DNA of 64,000 nucleotides from Janthinobacterium sp051380735. GTDB lineage: Bacteria > Pseudomonadota > Gammaproteobacteria > Burkholderiales > Burkholderiaceae_D. Below are positions 8,019-17,275 of the stretch, one piece after another (position 1 is the first letter of the stretch; each line of letters opens with the position of its first letter). Location: contig NZ_JBNYXQ010000001.1 of the NCBI RefSeq assembly GCF_051380735.1, positions 1,240,001 to 1,304,000 on the forward strand. Direction: 5' to 3'. The translations under genes and the position numbers were made by a program. The notes below the pieces were generated by a model. That model was not told the origin of the DNA. It did no database searches and saw nothing but the letters and a program-made list of their open reading frames with translations.

Positions 8019-8588
8019 CGGCCCACATCTATAGAAGATAATAGATAAAAAAATAGAAGACCGTTGACAGCGGCTTTGCCTTTGGCAAGCCGCATCTACT
8101 CTGCGCGCCCACCTCGCAGCTTCCGCGGCGCCACCGCCGCGGACCTCTTGGAATCCAGACCTCGCAACTTCAAAAAACCAGCCGCTGAGAATATCGAATA
8201 AACCTCAATAAATACCGCTTGTCAGATGCTTTTTCGCTGCAACAAATTGCAGCGAAAAAAACTCGTGCCTTAAAAGCTCTAAAAAACTCACACTACATAA
8301 CGTTCTGGCATTCAAAAGAGTCTCTTTTGGCCTAACACAACAACTTTTTCTATATTTTTTGCATAAATTTGGTGCCCAAACCCGAGAATTTTCTAACCAT
8401 ACTTAAAAAAACTCTTGTCTGCAAGCCCTTGCCAACTCTTGTTGTTTACGGGATTGGTTGAGCGTGGATGGCAGTGCTGCGATTGCGCTGCAAAAACACC
8501 GTTCGAATGCCTGACAAGCGGGCGGCTTAAAAGCCCTTTCGTCAGCAGAGAATGGGTCCACTTTCAAAGCCAAACCTAGGAGAAAAAC
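8019..8588. other. AT-rich non-coding part of the replication region
   Basis: No convincing gene is present. The stretch contains A/T runs (ATAGATAAAAAAATAGAAGA near 8040), the perfect hairpin at 8230-8259, the inverted iteron near 8378 and the upstream region of the recombinase gene, with AGGAG before its ATG. It is the likely DNA-unwinding side of the origin. Confidence 0.6.
8230..8259. repeat. Perfect 13-bp inverted repeat in the origin region
   Basis: TTTTTCGCTGCAA (8230-8242) and its exact complement (8247-8259) flank a four-base CAAA loop. T runs sit at the 5' end and A runs at the 3' end of the stem on both strands, so no unpaired U tail is formed. It is therefore not a standard intrinsic terminator and may be an origin hairpin or a protein site. 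Confidence 0.75.
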
Positions 8589-9668
8589 ATGGCAGCCATC
8601 GTAGAACGACCACGCAAGAACAAGTGCAGCACTTGGCAAGCAACAGTCCGAGTCAAGGACCACCCGTCAGTGAGCAGGACATTTGCATCTCGAGAGGATG
8701 CCGCTCAATTCGCCGAGAGCGTGGAGAGCAAGCTGAAAGAACTTGTGCTGAAAGAGGCGAAGAAGAGAGCGCGACTTCAACCAAAGCAAGCATCGCTTGA
8801 AAACCTGCTTGACGAGCGCTTAGTCGACATCCTGACAGCCTACCGAGACAGCAACGACGCCACTGAGAGGCAGAAAAAAAATCTACCGACAATCATAAAG
8901 GTTGTCGGCAGCGCCTCGCTTCGCGAGATTAATTCATCTTGGAACAAAAAGTATGTCGAGCGGATGCGAGTAAGAAAAACAAGGGTTGGTAGAACCTTCT
9001 CATACGGGACAATTTCTATTCACTTGCAGATTATGGCTCTAGCTTGCAGGTGGAGGGCCGACAGCTTGAACATCCCAGCTCCCGTGCTTCAATTTTCAAA
9101 AAAACACTTCCCAAAGCATTGGGAGAACAAGCGATCACGAAGGCTTTCTGAAGATGAGCAAAAGCGACTCGAGGCAACGCTTGAAAGCCATAATGCGCCA
9201 TCAAAAAACCAATGGCTCATTTTAATGCGATTAGCATTGGAAACAGGCGCTCGCCTTCAAGAACTGGTTCTGGCGGAATGGGCAGAGTTCGATCTGAACA
9301 GGAAATTGTGGACCATTCCTGCGGTCAAAACGAAGTGCAACAAAGAACGCGCTGTGCCGCTGTCGACCTTGGCAATGGAATATATGAGAGAACTGCTGAA
9401 CGAGGCAGTTATGGGAAATCCTCGCATATTCCATCGGCTGGGCCAGCCTCTCAGTGTCTCTGCAGCATTTCACAAATTCGTGAATAAGACCGGGCTGATC
9501 GACTTTAGATTCCACGATCTTCGCCACGAAGCTATTAGCCGCATGGTGCTTTACAAGCGCAAGCTTTCGATTTTTGAAATCATGACAATTGTTGGGCACA
9601 GCAAGCTCTCAATGCTCATGCGATATGCCAATCTCAGGGGCGACGAGCTAGCAGATCGAATGGACTAA
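8589..9668 (+). CDS. Tyrosine recombinase (first of two)
   Basis: A 359-residue tyrosine recombinase. It has an N-terminal arm/SAM-like core-binding part (residues about 1-190) and a catalytic domain with box I Arg in LETGARLQELVLAEW, the beta-hairpin Lys region AVKTKCNKERAVPLS, box II HDLRHEAISRM (His and Arg) and VGHSKLSMLMRYANL (His and the nucleophile Tyr). All expected catalytic residues are present. The start at 8589 follows AGGAGAAAAAC. It lies between the iteron region and the relaxase and ends at a strong terminator. In this place it could resolve plasmid multimers or integrate the element; the P4-like integrase at the right end is the better candidate for chromosomal integration. 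Confidence 0.88.
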   Translation: MAAIVERPRKNKCSTWQATVRVKDHPSVSRTFASREDAAQFAESVESKLKELVLKEAKKRARLQPKQASLENLLDERLVDILTAYRDSNDATERQKKNLPTIIKVVGSASLREINSSWNKKYVERMRVRKTRVGRTFSYGTISIHLQIMALACRWRADSLNIPAPVLQFSKKHFPKHWENKRSRRLSEDEQKRLEATLESHNAPSKNQWLILMRLALETGARLQELVLAEWAEFDLNRKLWTIPAVKTKCNKERAVPLSTLAMEYMRELLNEAVMGNPRIFHRLGQPLSVSAAFHKFVNKTGLIDFRFHDLRHEAISRMVLYKRKLSIFEIMTIVGHSKLSMLMRYANLRGDELADRMD

Positions 9669-9679
9669 CTTCCCGCAGC

Positions 9680-9706
9680 GGGCGGTTAGATGACCGCCCT
9701 TTTATT
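9680..9706 (+). terminator. Rho-independent terminator of the recombinase gene
   Basis: Stem GGGCGGT (9680-9686) pairs exactly with ACCGCCC (9693-9699) around a six-base loop and is followed by TTTTATT. It begins 11 bases after the recombinase stop codon. Confidence 0.88.
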
Positions 9707-9762
9707 CGATTGCCTGGACGATAAATGCACACTTGCAAATGCCAAGGGGAAGGAGACAGGTT

Positions 9763-12700
9763 TTGCTTTCAATCACAAAAATAAATTCTTCATCAAATCA
9801 AGCAAAAAAGGGGCATAGCGCAAAAGGCTACCTGCATTACTTAGGAGGTCCTATGGACACGACGCGCCAGCGAGGAGACTTTGACGACTATGCTCGGGGA
9901 CCTGATGGGGACTTGGGGCCTCCGCCATTCTGGACTGGTGGCGGCGCCGCGCTGCTCGGGCTTTTTGACCATGCCGAGCGCGAGCATGTAGAGCGCTTGG
10001 CGAAGGGATTTCATCCACTATCAGGCGAGGCCTTGGTCAAAGGTGCCGGCGACAATCATGTCATGGGGCTCGACATGACCTTCTCCGCTGTCAAGGATGT
10101 CTCGGCGATCTTTGCCGGCGCAGACAAAGCCACGCGCGATGCGCTCATCGCTTGCTTGCAGGACTCGGCAAAAAGCGCTCTAGCCCATGTGGAAAGCAAC
10201 TCAATCACCAGGCATGGCCAAGGCGGCAGGATAAAGCAGCAGGCGGGCGCCACGATCTCAGCCTGCTATACGCATTTCAGCAGCCGCGCCGGCGAACCCC
10301 AGTTGCATATCCATGGCTTCTTCTTCAACTTGGCCAAGCGCAAAAACAGCAAGGAATGGAGCGCCCTGGAACACCGCGCCCAGTTTGAGGCAAAGATTGC
10401 AACGGGCATTCTCTTTCGCGTCGAGCTAGCGAGCCGGCTGCGGGGCCTTGGCTTCGACGTGGAGCCAGCCGGCCCTTACTTTACGATTCGCGGAATCGAC
10501 CAAGGACAACGGGATGCCTTGTCGACGCGCTCAAAGCAAATTGCAGAATATATGCGTGAATGCGGCATGCTTGAGGCGGATGGAGCCGTCGCGCGGGAAA
10601 TTGCCGCCCTCAACACCCGCTCCGCCAAGGCCGAGCCTTCGCTGCCAGATCTTCTTCAAAGCTTCAAGGAAATGGCCGCAAAGCTGGGCTTGACGCCAGA
10701 AGCCGTCGCCTCGATGCGGACCGGCCGCGACAAGACTGTGCATCCAGACATTGAAACACCTTTTGAAATTGATCGCGATGCAGTGTTGGCCGAGCTTTTG
10801 GAGAGCCAATCGTGCGCGACCGCCCAAGATGCCCTCGCCCTCATCTGCGAAAAGGCAATGGGCCACTGGAACGCGGAGGAATGTCTGGCGGAGCTTGAAA
10901 AGTTCCTGGCTCACTCCAATGTCGTTCAACTTGGCCGCACCGAGCATCTCACCGAGATCTTCACGTCGAAGGCCACCCTGGATCTTGAAGCCTCGATCAG
11001 CGCCGCGGTGGAGCGGCTCTCCCTGGATCGAGCGCACCGTGTCGCCCGCTCCGTCGTTGGCCATGAGTTCGACCGCTTGGAACAGGAGCTCAAAGCCAAG
11101 CTGGGAGTCGGCGTCTCCTTGGACCAACAGCGCGCCGCGGCCATGCACATCGCCTGCGACACCGGCCGGCATGCATTCGTTGAGGGTTGGGCGGGAACAG
11201 GCAAAACGACCCTGCTGAAGGCCCTGGGCGTCGCCTATGCAGCTGCGGGGTTCAACGTCTCAGGCTGCTGCCAGTCGGCTGCGGCAAGCTTGAACTTGGC
11301 GCGAGAGGCGGACATACCTTCGCGCACGATCGCCAGCATGCTCTTGTCGCTTCAAAAGGGCAGAATGAAACTCGATTCCAAGAGCATCTTGATCCTCGAC
11401 GAGGCTGGCATGGTCGGCTCCCGCGAATTTGGCCTTTTGCAAGCGGAGGCCATCAAGGCCGGCGCGAAGCTGGTTTCGGTCGGCGACGCAAAGCAGCTGC
11501 AGCCCATCGACGCGGGCGGTATCTTTCGAGCGCTTGCCAGCCGTCACGGCAAGGCCGAAATCTCAAACATTCAGCGACAACGGACCGACTTCTCTCCCCT
11601 GCTCGCATGGCTGGATGCTCGCGGGAGCCTGTCGAAGATTCAAGTCCAAGCTTTGCGCGAGACGCCGGAGGAGGCGCGGCTGCAAGCGCTCGAATCGATT
11701 TGCGCGGGCGACGCAAAGCTGGCGCGGGCATTTGAAAAATGGAGGGACCGCTACGATTTCGCATGGATGCGCAAGGCCGTGGAGCTCTTCGCAATGGGCG
11801 AGGCACGCGCCGGCTTGAAAATGCTTGACGAGCGCGGGAGGCTTAAGCTGGTCTCGGGCCACTCCGCCACCGTTGCCCAATTGATCGAGGCGTGGGACCA
11901 AGACAAGGCGGCCTTGCCGCAGAAGGCGATTATCGCCGGCACGCGGGCAGAGGTTGCGGAACTCAATGCCATGGCCCGGGCCGCTCTTGTCGAAAGGGGC
12001 ATAGTTCGCGATGCGGATGGAATTGAGGCCGAGATCATCCACCGCGACGACACCACCGACATCAAGCGCTTCGCGCCTGGCGACCGCATCGTCTTCACCA
12101 AAAATGACAGGTCGCTGGGCGTGTCCAATGGCGTGGCGGCCACCGTTGTGGTCATTGAACGCGCTGCGGCCGGCGCCATGCTTGTGGTGGAGCTCGACGA
12201 GCCAAACGAGCGACAAGAAAAGATCGTTCGCATCCCCGCATCGTTTGGGCGTTTTGACCATGCCTTTTGTTTGACGAACCACAAGAGCCAGGGCCGCACG
12301 TTCGAATCGGCGTATGTATTGGTAAATCCTCGAATGGCCGATCGCGAATGGAGCTATGTCGCGGCCAGCCGCTCCCGCTTCGCGACCACCCTTTATGCAA
12401 ACCTTGGAGCCTTGGGTGCTGTCGATCCGGAATCCCATCAGCATCAGGACGGCGCGCTGAGCGAGCGGGGAAAAGCATTGGATGCCCTGGCCTTTGGCAT
12501 GAGCCGCAGCCGAGCCAAGGGCACCACGCTCGATTACGAGGCTCCCATTGTAAAACCAGTGAATTCGCGCGCGTCTTCGCCAAGATGGGCGACATCGTTT
12601 CAAAAGCTTATCGCGACGGCGATCGGACGAGTTCGTTCAGGCGCCCGACTTTTCGGCCTCACTGCCAACGGCAACGCTAAGGCCAGCGCAGGGCTTGGCT

Positions 12701-12900
12701 CCAGGACCAATGTCGGCGCCATCTCGCCAGCGACATGCTCTGTCCGCTTCTCTCCGTTGCCCACTTGCCTGCCCTCTTCTTCCAAAGATTTAGCTATGTC
12801 TTCCACCACTGATTTGCCGGGCTCGCCGCAGCGAAAAGTTCAACACAAAAAGCCGCCGGCTACCCGGCTTGGCGAGCACGAATTAGGGCTGAGCCGATAG
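9763..12900 (+). CDS. MobF-family (TrwC/TraI-like) conjugative relaxase-helicase
   Basis: The start is set at the TTG at 9763 because AAGGAGA lies six bases upstream and the product then begins M-L-S-I, as MobF relaxases do; an upstream TTG in frame lacks this. The product has 1,045 residues. Relaxase domain: candidate nucleophile Tyr at 23 and 26 (KGYLHYLGG), LDMTFSAVKDVSAIF, and the metal triad H171, H182 and H184 (THFSSRAGEPQLHIH). A RecD-like 5'-3' helicase follows, with Walker A GWAGTGKTT near residue 476, ILDEAGMV and a late LTNHKSQGRTFE motif. The protein nicks oriT and is led to the channel by the coupling protein. The last 150 residues are low in conservation. Confidence 0.92.
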   Translation: MLSITKINSSSNQAKKGHSAKGYLHYLGGPMDTTRQRGDFDDYARGPDGDLGPPPFWTGGGAALLGLFDHAEREHVERLAKGFHPLSGEALVKGAGDNHVMGLDMTFSAVKDVSAIFAGADKATRDALIACLQDSAKSALAHVESNSITRHGQGGRIKQQAGATISACYTHFSSRAGEPQLHIHGFFFNLAKRKNSKEWSALEHRAQFEAKIATGILFRVELASRLRGLGFDVEPAGPYFTIRGIDQGQRDALSTRSKQIAEYMRECGMLEADGAVAREIAALNTRSAKAEPSLPDLLQSFKEMAAKLGLTPEAVASMRTGRDKTVHPDIETPFEIDRDAVLAELLESQSCATAQDALALICEKAMGHWNAEECLAELEKFLAHSNVVQLGRTEHLTEIFTSKATLDLEASISAAVERLSLDRAHRVARSVVGHEFDRLEQELKAKLGVGVSLDQQRAAAMHIACDTGRHAFVEGWAGTGKTTLLKALGVAYAAAGFNVSGCCQSAAASLNLAREADIPSRTIASMLLSLQKGRMKLDSKSILILDEAGMVGSREFGLLQAEAIKAGAKLVSVGDAKQLQPIDAGGIFRALASRHGKAEISNIQRQRTDFSPLLAWLDARGSLSKIQVQALRETPEEARLQALESICAGDAKLARAFEKWRDRYDFAWMRKAVELFAMGEARAGLKMLDERGRLKLVSGHSATVAQLIEAWDQDKAALPQKAIIAGTRAEVAELNAMARAALVERGIVRDADGIEAEIIHRDDTTDIKRFAPGDRIVFTKNDRSLGVSNGVAATVVVIERAAAGAMLVVELDEPNERQEKIVRIPASFGRFDHAFCLTNHKSQGRTFESAYVLVNPRMADREWSYVAASRSRFATTLYANLGALGAVDPESHQHQDGALSERGKALDALAFGMSRSRAKGTTLDYEAPIVKPVNSRASSPRWATSFQKLIATAIGRVRSGARLFGLTANGNAKASAGLGSRTNVGAISPATCSVRFSPLPTCLPSSSKDLAMSSTTDLPGSPQRKVQHKKPPATRLGEHELGLSR

Positions 12901-12967
12901 AGATTTTACTTGTGGGGGTAAGAGCGAGACGACTGAAATGAACGAAATGACTGCCAGGAGCACGACT

Positions 12968-13810
12968 ATGGATAGCGTGAACGCTGAGGATGATGCATTG
13001 AACGAAAGGAGCTCGGCGAACCATGCGGAGCATATGACAGATATGAATTTGCCTATGAAATCCGGAAAGCCTGGCAAGCCAAGTCTGTGGGAAAGTCGGG
13101 GCGTCTATTTTCAACTGAATCCAAAACGAAAAGCGCGGCTTCGTGAAATTGCCCGCTCAAGGGGAATCGAGGATTCGCCGCTCAAAGCGCTGGCAGCATA
13201 CATTGACGAGGCGCAGGACGGCCCGCGCGGATCACCAGTTCCTACGGAGTTCGACACTGCCGGCTACATCGACGACCTTCGATCCATGCTTTGCAGTCGC
13301 CTCGATGGGCTGGAGCAATCCATGGATCAGATTCATCAGATGGTAAAAGAAGGCGCCCTCGAAGAAGGCGTCAACAAGAACATGAACATGGGGCCGCCCC
13401 TAGCTGGGCCTATCAAAGAAAATATGATTTCATATGAGCCGCCATCACTGCTTGCTTGGCTAGACGCGCCCATTGAGGACGGAGGCCTAGCGGTGTATAG
13501 CCTGGCACTGCTGCAAGCCCGTTGGATGGCCACCAAAGCGGATGCCCGGGAACTTGGCAAGATTGCCTTCGAGCTCATTGTCGAGGCGTTGCATGTCGAT
13601 GGCTGTGCCGTCGACGACAGCTACGAGATGAGAGTGCTCTTGGCAAACATGGACCCGCAGTCGCCACTAGCAACCAGCATCGCTCAGTCCCTTTTTCATC
13701 CAATTCATCTTGCCTGCAAAAAGAATTCCAGCGGGGGGTGGCATGTCGCCACATTCCAAGAAAAAAACTCAATCGCACTTGGCCAGCAACTCGCTTGGCA
13801 TGGCAGCTAG
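12968..13810 (+). CDS. Hypothetical protein downstream of the relaxase
   Basis: An upstream ATG exists at 12938, but the ATG at 12968 has AGGAG seven bases upstream and is preferred, giving 280 residues. There is no recognised family. Residues about 45-80 (SRGVYFQLNPKRKARLREIA and the following helix) look like a small basic, possibly DNA-binding unit; the middle is Met/Asn-rich and the C-terminal 120 residues appear globular. It follows the relaxase by 67 bases on the same strand and may be a transfer accessory protein or replication-linked factor. That role is inferred from position only. Confidence 0.6.
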   Translation: MDSVNAEDDALNERSSANHAEHMTDMNLPMKSGKPGKPSLWESRGVYFQLNPKRKARLREIARSRGIEDSPLKALAAYIDEAQDGPRGSPVPTEFDTAGYIDDLRSMLCSRLDGLEQSMDQIHQMVKEGALEEGVNKNMNMGPPLAGPIKENMISYEPPSLLAWLDAPIEDGGLAVYSLALLQARWMATKADARELGKIAFELIVEALHVDGCAVDDSYEMRVLLANMDPQSPLATSIAQSLFHPIHLACKKNSSGGWHVATFQEKNSIALGQQLAWHGS

Positions 13811-13922
13811 CATCAATGCCAAAGGGGCCTTGCCATCTATTCCAGGAGGCTAGGCGACCTTTGCGAAGCGACTCTCTTTATCGAAGGACCACTAGGGAAA
13901 TACGTGATTCCGTCATGTCCTG

Positions 13923-14324
13923 CTACTCGGCATCCAAGGCCGCCTGAAGTGCCTCGATGTTCTCGCCCTCCGCAAATATCACTGACCAAACAGCTACGTC
14001 GCGCATATCGCCTGGCGTCGAGTCAATATAACGCTCCACAGCAGATACGCCGGCCGACCAGACTACAGAGCAACGATGCTCCATCAAAATTGCATCTACG
14101 CGAGGACGCTGAGCGGCTGAAATAATCAAATGGCCGTTTTGAACGACCAGTCGTCCTCCAGTTAAATCGTCGATCATGCGCTTCCTTAATTGCCCCAGAC
14201 AAACGAAGCCAAATATGCTTAACGGGCGCTGCTGGTTCGCCTCAGCGCGCATATGAAAAGCATATACCAACGGTGCGTCAGGTGTATAAAAAATGGAGCT
14301 TTCGAATTCACTCGACAGCTCCAC
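13923..14324 (-). CDS. Hypothetical protein
   Basis: A 133-residue ORF starting with GTG at 14324, with GGAAAA a few bases upstream. It has no membrane segment or motif that I recognise. The sequence has normal amino-acid balance (LSIFGFVCLGQLRKRMIDDL, then VWSVIFAEGENIEALQAAL), which argues for a real small globular protein. It converges with the relaxase-side genes and begins the block of unknown cargo. Confidence 0.5.
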   Translation of the reverse strand: MELSSEFESSIFYTPDAPLVYAFHMRAEANQQRPLSIFGFVCLGQLRKRMIDDLTGGRLVVQNGHLIISAAQRPRVDAILMEHRCSVVWSAGVSAVERYIDSTPGDMRDVAVWSVIFAEGENIEALQAALDAE

Positions 14325-14460
14325 TTTTCCATCGCTGTTTTCAATTCCATAGATTCGCTGGCAAGCATCTACAAGGGGGTCTCATCCTCCATGACGACTC
14401 ATCCGATATGCGCACCCTTCTCCTGTTATTTACGAGTGCGTATGGCGTTAGTTAAGCTTT

Positions 14461-14940
14461 TCAGGTTCCACTCAACCCCAGCTTTCGCTTAACCTCTTTT
14501 CCAAGTTCGGTCTTTTGAAACGAGGGGTTTTCCTCTGCTTGATTTAAGATTTCTTCTCGGTAGTCCTGCAACCGCTCCTCATCCGTCATTCCGAGCTTCT
14601 TCCCATATTTTTTTGCAAGTAACTTGAAAGTGGCATCGGAATGCATCCACTCCCGAATGATGTTCTCTCTTTCAGTGACCAAGCGTGTTTTTTCCGCCAA
14701 CAGCGCTTCTTTCTGAGCGAGCTGAGCTTCGCTTTTTTCTAGGCGAATTTTCATTTCCGCCATGGCCGACCTGTCTAAGCTCCGTGCCGCCTGCGCTTTA
14801 TTGGCAGCTATGACTGCGTCCGTCTTCGCTTGATTGGCAGCAATAGTTGCTCGCATCGCCGCCGCCCGCGCAAATCCTGCATCTTGGTTGGCTTTACGGC
14901 TTGACTCATGGACGTAGGTCGAGTGAGCTTGGTCTGACAT
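14461..14940 (-). CDS. Coiled-coil hypothetical protein
   Basis: The start at 14940 is set by AGAGGTGA four bases upstream; a longer frame to 15039 lacks a ribosome site. The 159-residue product has an Ala-rich helical first half (ANQAKTDAVIAANKAQAA) and a heptad-like stretch (MKIRLEKSEAQLAQKEALLA) predicting a coiled coil, then a short charged C-terminal domain with WMHSDATFKLLAKKYGKKLG and EEILNQAEENPSFQKTELG. Proteins of this shape are often structural or tethering factors, but no family is recognised. It is transcribed leftward with its neighbours. Confidence 0.6.
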   Translation of the reverse strand: MSDQAHSTYVHESSRKANQDAGFARAAAMRATIAANQAKTDAVIAANKAQAARSLDRSAMAEMKIRLEKSEAQLAQKEALLAEKTRLVTERENIIREWMHSDATFKLLAKKYGKKLGMTDEERLQDYREEILNQAEENPSFQKTELGKEVKRKLGLSGT

Positions 14941-15255
14941 ATTCACCTCTTGGTTAGCTTTACTAAATGGTGAGCAACGGGCGCTCATCACTATGATCAT
15001 CATTATAAATTTGGTTCTATTCGGACTAGACGCTAGCAATCAGGTCCATCGATACTTCCTCTACCTGGCCGGACCAGAAGGTTCAGCGCGGGGCGCCGCA
15101 CTATCGTGTTGGCTCCAATCGTTCAAAAACATCTCCGAACGCCTGATGCGCATCACAGTTTGGCTACCGGGCCAAACCTTGAAAAAGACCTATATTGAGC
15201 ATGGGACGGCTCGCAATGCTCTGCGTAGACGCCCCTTCCTGCTTTTACGCTTTTA
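14941..15255. other. Non-coding stretch
   Basis: About 315 bases between the coiled-coil gene and the lipoprotein gene. The left part is AT-rich (ATGATCATCATTATAAATTT near 14992) and probably holds the promoter of the coiled-coil gene. Nothing else that can be supported was seen. Confidence 0.5.
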
Positions 15256-16071
15256 TCAGAACTTAGCATTCGTGAGATTAACGAACCACAGCCGCGCATC
15301 CCCATCAATTGGTCCCTGATAGGACATCTTGACGAACATGGACGAAATAAGATAATCGGCGTTCGAATAAAACGTATTGTCTTCGCCAGTTGATTGCGGC
15401 AATAGCTGGCGCGGAATCCGTGGCCCTGCTGTCCTGAGCTGCTGAGATGAATAGATCGATGGCGACATAATTCCTCGATAAGCGCGCATGGCACCAAGGG
15501 ACAGATGTCTGTCGTCCGACTTGAGATCCACACTGCAAATCACAACGCCATCAACTTTCTGAGATTTCTTCTCAGAGCTCCATATCAGCGCACTAAATTT
15601 AATGCATTCCAACGGGCGTGTTTGATTCATTGATTGCGTGTATCGGGTGCCAGAATGCTCCCTTGAACCCAGCGTCTCGGAATAGTCATCAATGTGAATG
15701 CTTACGCGTGGCCAGAAATTTCCAAAGCTCTCCAGCGGGTAGCGCTCAAACAGCTTGTAGAGCGGAGTGCTCTCTATCGACTTCCCGGCCCAACGAGGAT
15801 CTGTCGGGTGCGGCCCGTCGATGAGAATTCTTACTCCATTGATAAACCTCGGAGTGCCCTCTCCGGCAGCGATCACGGGCGCCGTTGGCTGGCTGGTTGG
15901 ACCGTTGCCCGTTGCAGAGGTCGGCACCGTTCCGTTGAGCATCGCGCCCACCGTGTTGATCGCTTGCTGAAGCTGGACATTCGAACCTCCCTGCATGCCC
16001 GGGTTGGCGCATGCGGACAGCAGAAATGGGACGAGCGCAATGAGCGGCGCCGATAAAATTTTTCGCATCAT
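15256..16071 (-). CDS. Lipoprotein of unknown function
   Basis: A 271-residue protein with a signal peptide ending in the lipobox LLSAC (Cys about residue 21), so it should be lipid-anchored in the periplasm or outer membrane. Residues 22-75 are a Thr/Pro/Gly-rich linker; the rest (from GTPRFINGVRILIDGPHP) looks globular and has no family that I recognise. Either of two adjacent ATGs (16071 or 16068) can serve, behind TATAGGAAT. The same TATAGGAAT precedes the next gene upstream, and both run leftward with 109 bases between them, so the two are probably expressed together as an envelope-directed pair. Confidence 0.65.
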   Translation of the reverse strand: MMRKILSAPLIALVPFLLSACANPGMQGGSNVQLQQAINTVGAMLNGTVPTSATGNGPTSQPTAPVIAAGEGTPRFINGVRILIDGPHPTDPRWAGKSIESTPLYKLFERYPLESFGNFWPRVSIHIDDYSETLGSREHSGTRYTQSMNQTRPLECIKFSALIWSSEKKSQKVDGVVICSVDLKSDDRHLSLGAMRAYRGIMSPSIYSSQQLRTAGPRIPRQLLPQSTGEDNTFYSNADYLISSMFVKMSYQGPIDGDARLWFVNLTNAKF

Positions 16072-16136
16072 AATTCCTATACAGTTAAATAAAACACATC
16101 AATGCAGTGATAGCCCTACGGTTGGGCGCGATCGCA

Positions 16137-16163
16137 GTGCAAGGCGCGCGCTTCGCGCTGCAC
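16137..16163. repeat. GC-rich hairpin between two cargo genes
   Basis: GTGCA and TGCAC arms enclose a second GCGCG/CGCGC pairing, forming an interrupted stem shortly after the stop codon of the membrane protein gene. No T run follows, so termination is possible but not assured. Confidence 0.4.
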
Positions 16164-16180
16164 CTTGACGCAGGCCATTG

Positions 16181-17275
16181 CTATCGGGCAAGGATTTCGA
16201 TTCGATCGATCCACGTTGTGATTTGCGCCTTCGAATAGCCCACCATGAGTTGGAAGCGGCGCTTGCGAAGCTGAGAGCGCTCAAACTCGTCATCCTTCAC
16301 GACGATTCCCAATGCAAAGGTGGGCGGGAGGCCGTCGATTTTTGCGGGAATTTCGTCCAAGCTTGCATTCGCGCTAGCATCTTTGAGAGACCCCATCCAT
16401 ACGTCACTGCCCAACTGGATTACAGCTTGTCCGCTCTTATCAGCGGCTATTGTCCAAGCCAGAGAGCCATCGCCGTATAAGCCAATTTCTGACAGCGCAT
16501 CTACAAGGCAAGCTAGCTTTTTAATTTCCTCCACCCGGTCCATGCTGATGTCGCGTTGAGCTGTCCATGCAGCGCGCGCTTTGAGCATGCTTTCAATCTG
16601 CGCGTCCTGACGCTCGGCCACATAGGCCACTCCTCTGGCAAAGCTCATTGGATTTATCTTTTTATCGATCGGTGCCCAATGGCGATAAAAGTCGCTCACA
16701 AGAACAGGCCCGACTTTATTAAACGAAGCTGCAAAATGCGCTTTGGTTTCACATATTCGAAACATGCCGCCGCTGCCTTTCCGAATAAGCTCATCCCCTC
16801 GCCACGTCACGGTGATTGGCTCTCCAATCACGAACTCAAGCGGAAATACAAAAAAATAGATGTTAGTGCTGTTTTCTTCGACTGAGCAGGCCATGTCAGA
16901 AAACCGGAAGGTTTGATCAAATCGCGGCTCGAACGGATTATCAAGCCTGGTCGCTCTAACGTTGTCAACGTGGGATATCAACCGCGCTTCATCGCGCTCG
17001 AAATTGATCATCAGGTCGAATTGAGAACAGGAATATGTCCACTCCACCCCGTTCTCGTCGCCAGTGGCGACGCCAGCCTTGTCCGCAGACATGAGCGCAG
17101 CTTCACGCCGAGCAGCAGCCTTGCGGCGGCTGAGAGACGTCAAATTCCAGATCCAGAACAAAATGACGACGACAGGCCCAACCAGAGGGTCGAACCAAAT
17201 CGCTATGATTGATCCGAGGACCTTGAGCCAAAAATTCGTTAGTCGAATCGGCGCACCATTTGTAGAGATAGACAT
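16181..17275 (-). CDS. Membrane protein of unknown function
   Basis: A 364-residue protein. One or two membrane segments lie near the N-terminus (FWLKVLGSIIAIWF and LVGPVVVILFWIWNL, residues about 15-47), followed by a basic stop-transfer stretch (RRKAAARR) and about 300 soluble residues that should face the cytoplasm or periplasm. The soluble part contains TYSCSQFDLMINFERDEARL and ALSEIGLYGDGSLAWTIAAD but nothing assignable. The start is preceded by AAGGTATAGGA. It is the first gene of a likely two-gene unit with the downstream lipoprotein. Confidence 0.6.
   Translation of the reverse strand: MSISTNGAPIRLTNFWLKVLGSIIAIWFDPLVGPVVVILFWIWNLTSLSRRKAAARREAALMSADKAGVATGDENGVEWTYSCSQFDLMINFERDEARLISHVDNVRATRLDNPFEPRFDQTFRFSDMACSVEENSTNIYFFVFPLEFVIGEPITVTWRGDELIRKGSGGMFRICETKAHFAASFNKVGPVLVSDFYRHWAPIDKKINPMSFARGVAYVAERQDAQIESMLKARAAWTAQRDISMDRVEEIKKLACLVDALSEIGLYGDGSLAWTIAADKSGQAVIQLGSDVWMGSLKDASANASLDEIPAKIDGLPPTFALGIVVKDDEFERSQLRKRRFQLMVGYSKAQITTWIDRIEILAR

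Noticed and set aside
8230..8259. Hairpin as an intrinsic terminator
   Set aside because: The T and A runs are inside the stem, so no unpaired U tail results on either strand.
9733..9762. Ten-residue N-terminal extension of the relaxase
   Set aside because: The TTG at 9763 has AAGGAGA at correct spacing and gives the family start M-L-S-I; the extension has neither.
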